Shown: positions 35,424-43,941 of the stretch, piece after piece
How positions within the stretch are numbered: position 1 is the first letter of the stretch
How the letters are laid out: every line of letters begins with the position of its first letter
Origin: Bradyrhizobium viridifuturi
Lineage (GTDB): Bacteria > Pseudomonadota > Alphaproteobacteria > Rhizobiales > Xanthobacteraceae
Length of the DNA stretch: 64,000 nucleotides
Direction: 5' to 3'
NCBI RefSeq assembly: GCF_001238275.1
Contig: NZ_LGTB01000030.1
Location: 57,032 to 121,031 of the forward strand
The notes under the pieces: model-generated
Seen by the model: only the letters and a program-made list of their open reading frames with translations
Database searches by the model: none
What the model was told of the DNA's origin: nothing
Program-made: the position numbers and the translations under genes

Positions 35424-36623
35424 TCAATCCTTCGGCCGCATCTTCTCGATCTCGGCATCACTGGGCAGATAGTCCGAGCCCTTGCGATAAGCGGTATCGA
35501 CCATGATGCCCTTGCCGTCCTTCAGCGCGGTCTTGCCGGTGAAGGCGCCAAGCGTCGACTGGTGATCGATCTTGCGGAAGGTAATCTCGCCGAATGGCGA
35601 CGGCATCGAGATGCCTTCGGCCGCCGCGATCAGCTTCTCCGGATCGCTGGAGCCGGCCTTGGCGAGGATCGCCGCCGCCGCCTTGATGGTCTGGTAGCCG
35701 ACGATCGAGCCGAGCCGCGGATAGTCGTTGTACTTGGCCTGATAGGCCTTCAGGAACGCGTCGTGCTCCGGCGTCTTGATCGAATACCAGGGGTAGCCGG
35801 TGACGATCCAGCCTTCCGGCGTCTCGTCCTTCAGCGGATCGAGATATTCCGGCTCGCCGGTCAGAAAGCTCACCACCGTGCGCCCCTTGAACAGGCCGCG
35901 GGTGTTGCCTTCGCGCACGAGCTTGACGAGGTCGGCACCGAAGGTGACGTTGAGGATCGCCTCCGGGTTCGCCGCGGCAGTTGCCTGCACCACCGGACCG
36001 GCGTCGATCTTGCCCTGCGGCGGCCACTGCTCGTCGACCCACTGGATATCGGGACGCTTCTCCGACATCAGCTTCTTGAACACCGCGACCGCCGACTGGC
36101 CGTACTCATAATTCGGCGCGATCGTCGCCCAGCGCTTTGCGGGAAGCTTTGCCGCCTCCTCCACCAGCATCGCGGCCTGCATGTAGTTCGATGGCCGCAA
36201 GCGGAATGTGTAGCGGTTACCCTTCGACCAGGTGATCGCGTCGGTCAACGGCTCCGCGGCGAGGAAGAACACCTTCTTCTGGTTGGCGAAGTCAGAGACC
36301 GCCAGACCGATATTGGAAAGGAACGTGCCGGTGAGCATCGCGACGTTCTCGCTCGACACCAGCTCGTTCGCCGCGGTCTGCGCATCCGCCGGCTTACCGC
36401 CATCATCCTTGGAGATGACGACGAGCTTCTTGCCGTTGATGCCGCCCGCCGCATTGATCTCCTCCACCGCGAGCTGCCAGCCCTTGCGATAGGGCTCGGT
36501 GAATGCCGGCAGCAGCGAATACGAGTTGATCTCGCCGATCTTGATCTCGGCCTGCGCCATAGCCTGCGTCGCCATGGTCGCGACCGCGATCGCCAATCCC
36601 GCCCCTACGAAATAACCACGCAT
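35424..36623 (-). CDS. Liv-type ABC transporter substrate-binding protein (nicotinate cluster)
   Basis: This 399-residue periplasmic receptor has a Sec signal (GYFVGAGLAIAVATMATQAMAQ, cleavage before AEIKIGEINSY). The peripla_BP_6 fold is shown by GEINSYSLLPAFTEPYRKGWQLAVEEINAAGGING and by LTGTFLSNIGLAVSDFA (each seen in parts). It is placed after the AA_synth gene, 28 bases away, in the operon headed by 6-hydroxynicotinate reductase. I infer uptake of nicotinate or a similar acid. Amino acids or amides remain possible, since this receptor family binds many ligands. Confidence 0.85.
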   Translation of the reverse strand: MRGYFVGAGLAIAVATMATQAMAQAEIKIGEINSYSLLPAFTEPYRKGWQLAVEEINAAGGINGKKLVVISKDDGGKPADAQTAANELVSSENVAMLTGTFLSNIGLAVSDFANQKKVFFLAAEPLTDAITWSKGNRYTFRLRPSNYMQAAMLVEEAAKLPAKRWATIAPNYEYGQSAVAVFKKLMSEKRPDIQWVDEQWPPQGKIDAGPVVQATAAANPEAILNVTFGADLVKLVREGNTRGLFKGRTVVSFLTGEPEYLDPLKDETPEGWIVTGYPWYSIKTPEHDAFLKAYQAKYNDYPRLGSIVGYQTIKAAAAILAKAGSSDPEKLIAAAEGISMPSPFGEITFRKIDHQSTLGAFTGKTALKDGKGIMVDTAYRKGSDYLPSDAEIEKMRPKD

Positions 36624-36651
36624 CCCGTCCTCCAGTTTTTCTTCAAAGAGA

Positions 36652-37236
36652 TTATCGCAATCCGTCTTCGCCTTTGACTTCGTCGACCGTCAGCCCTCCG
36701 ACCCGCGGCAGCGGCCGGCCGCTGTCGGTCACCGCCACCGCGACCATGATCTCGTTGGCGCGCGGCGCATCGTTGATCTGCACTTCCATGCCGTCGAAAT
36801 GGCTGCGCACGAAAGCCGCGTCCTTGTGCCCGAGCGGAATATCCAGCGTGGTGCCGGGACCGGAGCGCTTCTTCGAGGACGGAATCAGCGCCGCGCCCTT
36901 CGAGAGCACCTTGCGCACCGGCGCGCCCATCTTCGGATGCAGGATCGCGGCCGCGTGCTCGAGCTCGCCATTCTCGCCGACCGCGGCGGCCTTGCCGTAG
37001 CTATGCGCCTTGGCGCCGTCGATGCCGAGCGCGGCGACCGCCCGCTTCGACAGCAATTCGCCGAGCTCCTCGCCGATCGCGATCAGCGGCGACAGGTCCT
37101 CGACATAGCGGCCGGCAAAGGGGTTTTCGATCACGGCGATCGCGGCGGCGCGGCGGGTGGGCGGTGCGATGCTCTTGCCCATCTCCAGATGGGTCTCCTC
37201 GACCACGGTGACGATCTTGCGAATGACGGCGCTCAT
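36652..37236 (-). CDS. AA_synth (DUF1185) family protein of unknown function
   Basis: The 194-residue protein matches the 'amino acid synthesis' family (PF06684) by its opening VIRKIVTVVEETHLEMG, PTRRAAAIAVIENPFAGRYVEDLSPL and the conserved HPKMGAPVRKVL with LIPSSKK. The family has no firmly established enzymatic activity. There is no signal peptide. It is embedded between UPF0280 and the transporter receptor in the nicotinate operon, 16 bases after the UPF0280 stop. A role in a late or accessory step of ring degradation is plausible but not shown. Confidence 0.8.
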   Translation of the reverse strand: MSAVIRKIVTVVEETHLEMGKSIAPPTRRAAAIAVIENPFAGRYVEDLSPLIAIGEELGELLSKRAVAALGIDGAKAHSYGKAAAVGENGELEHAAAILHPKMGAPVRKVLSKGAALIPSSKKRSGPGTTLDIPLGHKDAAFVRSHFDGMEVQINDAPRANEIMVAVAVTDSGRPLPRVGGLTVDEVKGEDGLR

Positions 37237-37252
37237 CTTGCCTCGCTCCCGG

Positions 37253-38161
37253 TCATGCCTGCAGCATGTGCTCTATCGTTGGTTCCTGAAACGCGTGCGA
37301 CGCCGGCGTGCCGTCCCCAGTTGCACCAACAAGCCGCGTTTCGCCCAGTAGACGCAATGCCGCGCCCTCGATCAATCCCGACATCAGGAGCATCCGCGCC
37401 CGTGCCGCCCCCGCCTCGAGCGCCCGGTCGATCTCGTGGTCCGCCAAAGGCCCCACATCGCGCGTCACCGGTCGCCCGCCGAGGTCGCTGTCGGGCTGCA
37501 ATTCGTTGGCCGGAACGCGCATGATCGCGGGATGATCAGGCAGATCGACCGCATTGGCGATCACGGTCGCAGCCGCGTCGGCCCGCGACGCCGTCCGCGC
37601 CAGCACTGTGACGGCGTCGGCAATGCCGAGCGAGAAGCTGCGGCCGTGGCGGCCGCTGGTCGCGATTCCGCGGACCGGCATGTCGGCATCGACCGACATC
37701 GTGCGCATCACACCGTGGCGGTCCGGCCGATCCATCAGGCCGACGGTGAATTGTTCGCCCTCGCCGAGATGCAGCGCGATGTCGCCGCCATTGTTGACAT
37801 AGGCGCGATCGAGCGTCGTTGTGCGCAGCATCTCACCGAGGATTTCCTCGGCAACCGAGCCCGCGACCGCGGCCATCGGCGTGATGAAGCAATCGGTGGC
37901 AAACGGCGCGACCGCCGCATGCATACGCCGCGCGACGACGCCCTTCAGCAGGCAGCGATCGGGACCCGCCGCGCTGCGCAGTTCGGCGAGTTCAGTGCAG
38001 AGTTCATCGAGCAGACCGGTAAAGCGCTCCGCCGCCGCCTGATAGGCGGACCGAACATCCGCATCCCTGCCCTTGGCTTCGATGATCAAGTCAATGGGCC
38101 CATCCTGCAAATGCAGCCGCTTGCCGTCAGGAAGAAGCGCGATTTGCGGAAGCCGCGTCAT
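37253..38161 (-). CDS. UPF0280 family protein with ApbE-like motifs
   Basis: The 302-residue protein starts at ATG 38161, overlapping the reductase stop (ATGA at 38158-38161). It carries NNGGDIALH (residues 123-131), ATSGRHGRSFS (167-177) and DAVTVL (182-187), which parallel the NxGGD, ATSG and DA metal/FAD motifs of the ApbE flavin transferases; UPF0280 has been grouped near that fold. ApbE attaches FMN covalently to target proteins. The Eubacterium barkeri 6-hydroxynicotinate reductase has a covalently bound flavin, so flavinylation of the upstream reductase is an attractive hypothesis. Direct function is unknown. Confidence 0.8.
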   Translation of the reverse strand: MTRLPQIALLPDGKRLHLQDGPIDLIIEAKGRDADVRSAYQAAAERFTGLLDELCTELAELRSAAGPDRCLLKGVVARRMHAAVAPFATDCFITPMAAVAGSVAEEILGEMLRTTTLDRAYVNNGGDIALHLGEGEQFTVGLMDRPDRHGVMRTMSVDADMPVRGIATSGRHGRSFSLGIADAVTVLARTASRADAAATVIANAVDLPDHPAIMRVPANELQPDSDLGGRPVTRDVGPLADHEIDRALEAGAARARMLLMSGLIEGAALRLLGETRLVGATGDGTPASHAFQEPTIEHMLQA

Positions 38162-39606
38162 GCGCGCCGCCCGGGAAGATACGGCACCGGCCGGATGTCG
38201 GCGCTGTCGCGCAGCGATGACAGCGGCCGGACATAATCCATATGGCCGCCGAGTGCCGCGTAATCCGACAGCTTCATCGTGAACTCGATCGGCGCCACCA
38301 GCGCCGGCGTCGGCACGTAGCCGAAAGCTCCGGCCGGCATCTGCGTGACATCGACCATGAAGGTGATGCCGCCGCCGGGCCAGACATAGACCGGCGCACC
38401 GCCACTGGTCACCCTTGTGAGCGCATCCTTGACCGAGCGGGTCAGCCGCACCGGATTGTCGGTGACGCCAGCGCGCAGCGATCCGCCCGCGCCACCCATG
38501 AACAGCACGGTGCACAACGCCGGCTCGCAATTCTCCTGGATGCGCTCGACCGAGAATCTGAGGTCGGCCGGCATCTCGGTCTCGACCGGCCGCAAGGCCT
38601 CGTCGAGCACGTAGTATGACGCGTGCTCGCCGGTGGTCGAAACCATCAGCATGGTCAAACCCGGTCGCGCTTCCTTGGCATTGAAGGGGCCGAGGATCGA
38701 CAGCGGATCGGAAATGTTGGTGCCGCCCCAGCCGGTGCCGGGATCGGCGACCTGGAAATAGCGGCCGGGCGTCGAGCGCCTCCCCTTCATCTTGATGCCG
38801 GTGTCGGCGATATCGAGCAGCTTGCCGGCCTGGTGCTCGCTGAGCACGCCAGTGATATGGTCGTCGACCACCACGACCTCATCGACCTTGCCGTGCCACT
38901 GCTTGGCGAACATGCCGATGGTCGCCGAGCCGCAGCCGACCCGCATGCGCTCTTCCGCCACGCCGTTGACGATCGGCGGCTTGCCCGCCTGCACCACGAC
39001 ACTGGCGCCGCCGTCGATGGTCAACTCGACCGCCTTGCAGTTGGAGAGGTCCATCAGCGTGTCGCAAGTGACGCGGCCTTCCTTCTTGGAGCCGCCGGTC
39101 AGATGATGCACGCCGCCGAGCGAGAGCATCTGCGAGCCGTATTCGCTGGTCGTGACATGGCCGACCGCCTCGCCATCCGCGCGCACGGTCGCGGTCTCCG
39201 GACCGAGATAGCGGTCGGTGTCGATCTTCACCTTGACGCCGCAATAGGAGAAAATGCCCTCAGTCACCACGGTGACCATGTCGACGCCGTCGACTTCCGA
39301 CGACACGATGAAGGGCGCCGGCTTGTAGTCCGGATAGGTGGTTCCGGCGCCGATCGCGGTGACGAAGAGGTCGGGCTGGCTGACGATCTTGCCATCCCAG
39401 TCGCCGCTCACCTGGAACGGCACCAGCTTGCCGCCATGCGAGACGGTGCGCTCCAGCACGACATGCGGATCGACCCGCACCAGCGTGCCGTCATGATTGG
39501 CATAACGGTCGCACGCGCCGGCCGCGCCCGGCTTGATGTAGCACATCACCGGACAGGCATCGCAGCGGATCTTGTCGCCGGCGGCGACGGTCATTGTGTC
39601 AGCCAT
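38158..39606 (-). CDS. hnr: 6-Hydroxynicotinate reductase
   Basis: This 482-residue protein starts at ATG 39606 (MADTMTVAAGDK), with a TTG three codons upstream as alternative. The N-terminus has a four-cysteine cluster motif: C15, C18, C22 and C32 in CDACPVMCYIKPGAAGAC. I recognise it as the family annotated as 6-hydroxynicotinate reductase in Rhizobiales. In Eubacterium barkeri this enzyme reduces 6-hydroxynicotinate to 1,4,5,6-tetrahydro-6-oxonicotinate with ferredoxin and contains iron-sulfur clusters plus covalent flavin. It heads a minus-strand operon with UPF0280, AA_synth and the importer, and it is divergent from nicA. The GTATAC palindromes lie upstream. Confidence 0.8.
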   Translation of the reverse strand: MADTMTVAAGDKIRCDACPVMCYIKPGAAGACDRYANHDGTLVRVDPHVVLERTVSHGGKLVPFQVSGDWDGKIVSQPDLFVTAIGAGTTYPDYKPAPFIVSSEVDGVDMVTVVTEGIFSYCGVKVKIDTDRYLGPETATVRADGEAVGHVTTSEYGSQMLSLGGVHHLTGGSKKEGRVTCDTLMDLSNCKAVELTIDGGASVVVQAGKPPIVNGVAEERMRVGCGSATIGMFAKQWHGKVDEVVVVDDHITGVLSEHQAGKLLDIADTGIKMKGRRSTPGRYFQVADPGTGWGGTNISDPLSILGPFNAKEARPGLTMLMVSTTGEHASYYVLDEALRPVETEMPADLRFSVERIQENCEPALCTVLFMGGAGGSLRAGVTDNPVRLTRSVKDALTRVTSGGAPVYVWPGGGITFMVDVTQMPAGAFGYVPTPALVAPIEFTMKLSDYAALGGHMDYVRPLSSLRDSADIRPVPYLPGRRA

Positions 39607-39668
39607 CGTGACCAAGCCTGGACTTGTGGTGGCGGTCGATCATACTGCGCTTCCGCCTCTCTGCCTAT

Positions 39669-39688
39669 ATCGTTCGTATACGAATGAT
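39669..39688. promoter_or_regulatory. GTATAC palindrome upstream of the 6-hydroxynicotinate reductase operon
   Basis: The core TTCGTATACGAA (39673-39684) is a perfect palindrome, and the 20-base stretch 39669-39688 is palindromic except for one pair. It lies 63 bases upstream of the reductase start, a good place for a repressor site. Half of it equals the inner arm of the element at 29878-29903. Confidence 0.65.
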
Positions 39689-39803
39689 CCTGCGCGCGGG
39701 CCTCAAGCCTGTCAAGCGGCCTTTGCAATCAAACCCTGCCATTCGCTTGCGCACCCTGTTCATAAAGCGTGCACTCGCTGCAGCGCGGCATGCCGCCGCT
39801 TGC

Positions 39804-39821
39804 ACGTTTGTATACAAACGT
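39804..39821. promoter_or_regulatory. GTATAC palindrome upstream of nicA
   Basis: ACGTTTGTATACAAACGT is a perfect 18-base palindrome, 62 bases before the nicA start. Its TTTGTATACAAA centre combines the two outer arms of the element at 29878-29903. Together with 39669-39688 it makes the divergent hnr-nicA region (39607-39882) symmetric: each operon has one site at nearly the same distance from its start codon. Confidence 0.7.
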
Positions 39822-39882
39822 TATCCTCGCCCGCGATTGGACGCTGACGTTGCAGCGCAAACATCAGGGGAGAACCGGGGCA

Positions 39883-40350
39883 ATGCGCCTGACCGTGAAC
39901 GGCAGGAATCATGATGTCGACGCCGCTCCCGACACCGCATTGCTTTACGTGCTGCGCAACGACCTCGCATTGAACGGACCGAAATATGGCTGCGGGCTCG
40001 GCGAGTGCGGCGCCTGCGCGGTGTTGATCGACGGCGTCGCCGCGCGCGCCTGCGTGATTCCGATCGAGGGCTGCGCGGGGCGCAGCATCGTCACGCTCGA
40101 AGGACTTGGCACCCGCGAGCATCCCGATCCGGTGCAGGATGCCTTCATCCGCGAGCAGGCCGCACAGTGCGGCTACTGCCTCAACGGCATGATCATCACC
40201 ACCAAGGCGCTGCTCACGCGCAATCCAAGTCCTTCCGAGCATGAGGTGCTGGAAGCGCTGCGCTACAATCTCTGCCGTTGCGGCGCCCATATCGAGATCA
40301 TCCGCGCAGCGATGCGTGCCGCCGGCCACGCGCTTGAGGCGCGCGATTGA
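39883..40350 (+). CDS. nicA: Nicotinate dehydrogenase small subunit, [2Fe-2S] protein
   Basis: The 155-residue protein has the two-cluster pattern of xanthine-oxidase-type small subunits: C37, C42, C45 and C57 (KYGCGLGECGACAVL), then C96/C99 (QCGYCLNG) and C131/C133 (NLCRCGAH). Start ATG 39883 follows a GGGGAGAACCGGGG stretch. It passes electrons from the molybdenum site of NicB to that protein's haems, as in Pseudomonas putida NicAB, which hydroxylates nicotinate at C6. The stop shares one base with the nicB start (TGATG at 40348-40352). Confidence 0.88.
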   Translation: MRLTVNGRNHDVDAAPDTALLYVLRNDLALNGPKYGCGLGECGACAVLIDGVAARACVIPIEGCAGRSIVTLEGLGTREHPDPVQDAFIREQAAQCGYCLNGMIITTKALLTRNPSPSEHEVLEALRYNLCRCGAHIEIIRAAMRAAGHALEARD

Positions 40351-43300
40351 TGGCGGGTCCGGAGCACTCCAAACGCGGCATGCTATCGGTCATTCGCCCC
40401 GCAGTGCTGGGTGCGGAAGGCGCTTTCGAGACCTTCATCACCATCACGTCAGACGGTTCGGTCAACGCTTATAACGGCCATGTCGATCTCGGCACCGGCA
40501 TTCGCACCGCGCTCGGCCAGATCGTCGCCGAAGAGCTCGACGTCTCCTTTGCCCGCGTGGTCGTGATCCTCGGCGACACCGCTGTGGTGCCGAACCAGGG
40601 CGCGACGATCGCGAGCGAGACCATCCAGATCACCGCCGTTCCCCTGCGCAAGGCCGCCGCGCAAGCACGGCATTTTCTGCTCGCGCGCGCGGCCGAGCGG
40701 CTGGAGCTGCCGGCCAGTGACCTCACGATCGAGGACGGCCTGATCCGCGGTCACGACAACCGCAGCGTCAGCTATGGCGAGCTGATCGCGGACGAGACCA
40801 TTCGGCTCGAGCTCGCGACGACGTTCAGGTCAAGGCGGTGAGCGCCTATTCGGTCGTCGGCAAGTCGGTGCCGCGCGTCGACCTGCCGGCGAAAGCCACC
40901 GGCGAGCTGGTCTATGTCCATGATGTGCGCGTGCCGGGCATGCTGCATGGCCGTGTCGTGCGTCCACCCTATGCCGGGGTCGATGCCGGCCCGTTCGTCG
41001 GCACCAGCCTGATCGCGGTCGATGAAGCCTCGGTGCACGATATTCCCGGCCTCGTCGCGGTGGTGCGGATCGGCGATTTCATCGGCGTCGTCGCCGAGCG
41101 TGAGGAGAATGCGATCAAGGCCGCCGCGCAGCTCAAGGTGAGCTGGAAGCCGGGACCTGATCTGACCGACCTCTCCGATATCGAGCAGGCGCTGCGCGCC
41201 AGTCCATCGACGCCGCGGCAGCTGATCGACAAGGGCGATGTCGATGCCGCGATCAAGGCGGCGGCCAAGCCGATGCAACGGACCTACATTTGGCCCTACC
41301 AGATGCACGGCTCGATCGGCCCGTCCTGCGCGGTCGCCGACTACGGCGAGGACGCGATCCGGGTCTGGTCCGGCACCCAGAACCCGCACATCCTGCGCGG
41401 CGACCTGGCGCTCCTGATCCAGCGGCCGGAATCCGAGATCGACGTGATCCGGATGGAGGCCGCCGGCTGCTACGGCCGAAACTGCGCCGACGACGTCACC
41501 GCCGATGCACTGCTGCTGTCGCGCGCGGTCGGCCGCCCGGTACGCGTCCAGCTCACCCGCGAGCAGGAGCATGCGTGGGAGCCGAAGGGCACCGCGCAGC
41601 TGATGGACGTCAACGGCGGGCTCAACGCCGACGGCAGCGTCGCCGGTTATGACTTTGCCACGCGCTACCCGTCGAACGGCGCGCCGACCTTGGCGCTGCT
41701 GCTCACCGGACGGATCGCGCCTGAAGCGGCCGTGTTCGAGATGGGCGACCGCACAGCGATCCCGCCCTACGACTACGAGAACATGCGCGTGATCGCCAAC
41801 GACATGCCGCCGATCGTGCGCGCGTCGTGGTTTCGCGGCGTCTCGGCACTGCCGAACACCTTTGCGCATGAATCCTATATCGACGAGCTTGCCGCCGAGG
41901 CCGAGGTCGACCCGATCGAATACCGGCTGCGCTATTTGAAAGACAAGCGCGCGATCGATCTCGTCAATGCAGTCGCCGAACGCGCCGGCTGGACACCCCG
42001 CCCGATACGGCAAGAACCGGAAGCGGAAGGCGATATCGTGCGCGGCCGCGGCTTTGCCTATGCGCTGTACGTGCACAGCAAGTTTCCCGGCTACGGCGCG
42101 GCATGGTCGGCGTGGATCGCCGACGTCGCCGTCAACAAGGCGACCGGCGATGTCAGCGTGACCCGTGTCGTCGCCGGCCAGGACTCCGGATTGATGATCA
42201 ATCCGGACGGCGTGCGGCACCAGATCGAAGGCAACGTGATCCAGTCGACCAGCCGCGCGCTGATGGAGGAAGTCTCCTTCGAGCGCGGCGCGGTAGCGGC
42301 GCGGGAATGGGGCGCCTACCCCATCATCAAGTTTCCAGAGCTGCCCAAGATCGACGTGCTGATGCTGCCGCGGCAGGACCAGCCGCCGCTCGGCGTCGGC
42401 GAATCCGCCTCGGTGCCGAGTGCGGCCGCGATCGCCAATGCGATCTATGATGCGACCGGCGTCCGCTTCCGCGAGTTGCCGTTCACGCCGGAGCGTATCC
42501 TGAAGGGGTTGCACGGCGAACAGCCCGCAGCGCCCGCATCGCTAGCGCCGCCCGTGCAGCCAGCTGACCTCAATCGATGGCAGAATCCCTTGGCCAAGCG
42601 TGGCGGCATGCTCGCCGGCATTGCTGCACTCTTCGCCGCGGCGATTGGGATCGGCGCGGCCGCACTGCCCTGGCGCGCGATCGCGCCGATCGCCCGGCCC
42701 GATGCTTCGGTCTATTCTGCGGCAACGATCGCGCGCGGCAAGGAGCTCGCGGCACTCGGCGCCTGCGCCGTCTGCCACACCTCAGAGCATGGCGTCGCGA
42801 ATGCCGGCGGCCGGCCGCTGGAGACGCCGTTCGGCACCATCTATACGACCAACATCACGCCCGATGTCGACACCGGGATCGGCGCCTGGTCCTATCCCGC
42901 GTTCGAGCGCGCGATGCGCGAAGGCATCCATCGCGACGGGCGCCATCTCTACCCGGCATTCCCGTACACGCATTTCGCCAGGACCAGTGATGCCGACCTG
43001 CAGGCGCTCTATGCCTATCTGATGGCGCAGGCGCCGGTGCGCGCGGCGACGCCGGCAAACGCACTCGCCTTTCCGTTCAACCTGCGGCCGCTGCTCGCTG
43101 GATGGAATGCATTGTTCCATCAGCCGCAGATATTCCAGCCCGATCCATCGAAATCGGCGACCTGGAATCGCGGCGCCTATCTGATCGAGGGCCTCGGCCA
43201 TTGCAGCGCCTGCCATTCGCCGCGCAATGCGCTCGGCGCCGAACGGCAAGCGGCCTATCTCGCCGGCGGCTTCGCCGAGGGCTGGGAGGCGCCGGCGCTG

Positions 43301-43881
43301 ACCTCGCTGTCGAAGGCGCCGGTCCCCTGGAGCGAGGACGAGCTGTACGCCTATCTGCGCACCGGCGAGTCCCGCCTGCACGGCGTTGCGGCGGGGCCGA
43401 TGGCGCCGGTCGTGCGTGAACTCGCGGCACTGCCCGACCAGGACATCCGCGCGATGGCGGTCTACCTCGCCTCGTTCAACACGCCCGTCGACCGCTCTGC
43501 CCACGATGCCCTTGCCGCGCGGCTCGAGACCACGACCACTGCGACCACCGCCGCCTCGGCGGCGCCCGCATCTACCAAGGCGCCTGTGCGGTCTGCCATG
43601 AGGTCGGCGGCCCGCCGCTGTTCGGCAGCCGGCCGTCGCTGGCGCTGAACAGCAATCTGCACAGCGATGTGCCCGACAATCTGATCCAGGTGATCCTGCA
43701 CGGCATCGCCAAGCCAGCGGTGACCGACCTCGGCTACATGCCGGCCTTCAAGGACAGCATGAGCGACGGCCAGGTCGCCGAGCTTGCTTCCTTCCTCCGC
43801 AGCCAGTTTGCCCCCGGCAAGCCAGCCTGGACCGATCTCGCCGCCACGGTCGGCCGTATACGGCAGACCATAGCGCGCTGA
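40350..43881 (+). CDS. nicB: Nicotinate dehydrogenase large subunit, molybdopterin plus three cytochrome c domains, broken by two frameshifts
   Basis: The three frames add up to an 1177-residue NicB-type protein, close to the Pseudomonas putida NicB length. The molybdenum hydroxylase domain spans residues 1 to ~730 (GHVDLGTGIRTALGQIVAEEL at the start, GVGESASVPSAAAIANA near its end). A hydrophobic segment near 751-775 (GGMLAGIAALFAAAIGIGAAA) follows, then three haem motifs: CAVCH near 806, CSACH near 951 and CAVCH near 1078. Frames break near 40817 (one base restores ADDVQVKAVSAYS) and near 43562 (one base restores ARIYQGACAVCHEVGG). 3532 + 2 bases is a multiple of three. Electrons would pass through the haems to the respiratory chain. 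Confidence 0.88.
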
Positions 43882-43941
43882 CCTGCCATGTTCCGCCCGA
43901 TACCCACTGGGCGGGCGGCGCGGGGCAGGCTAAGTTCCCGC

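Noticed and set aside
40772..42514. A 580-codon minus-strand frame
   Set aside because: It is the antisense shadow of nicB and has no motif.
40800..43600. Programmed frameshifting in nicB
   Set aside because: No slippery heptamer with a following structure was evident at either break, and identical breaks occur in many other genes.
43850..43870. A GTATAC palindrome (CCGTATACGG) near the end of nicB
   Set aside because: It is inside the coding region and lacks the TTT/TTC flanks of the candidate operators, so it is probably chance.
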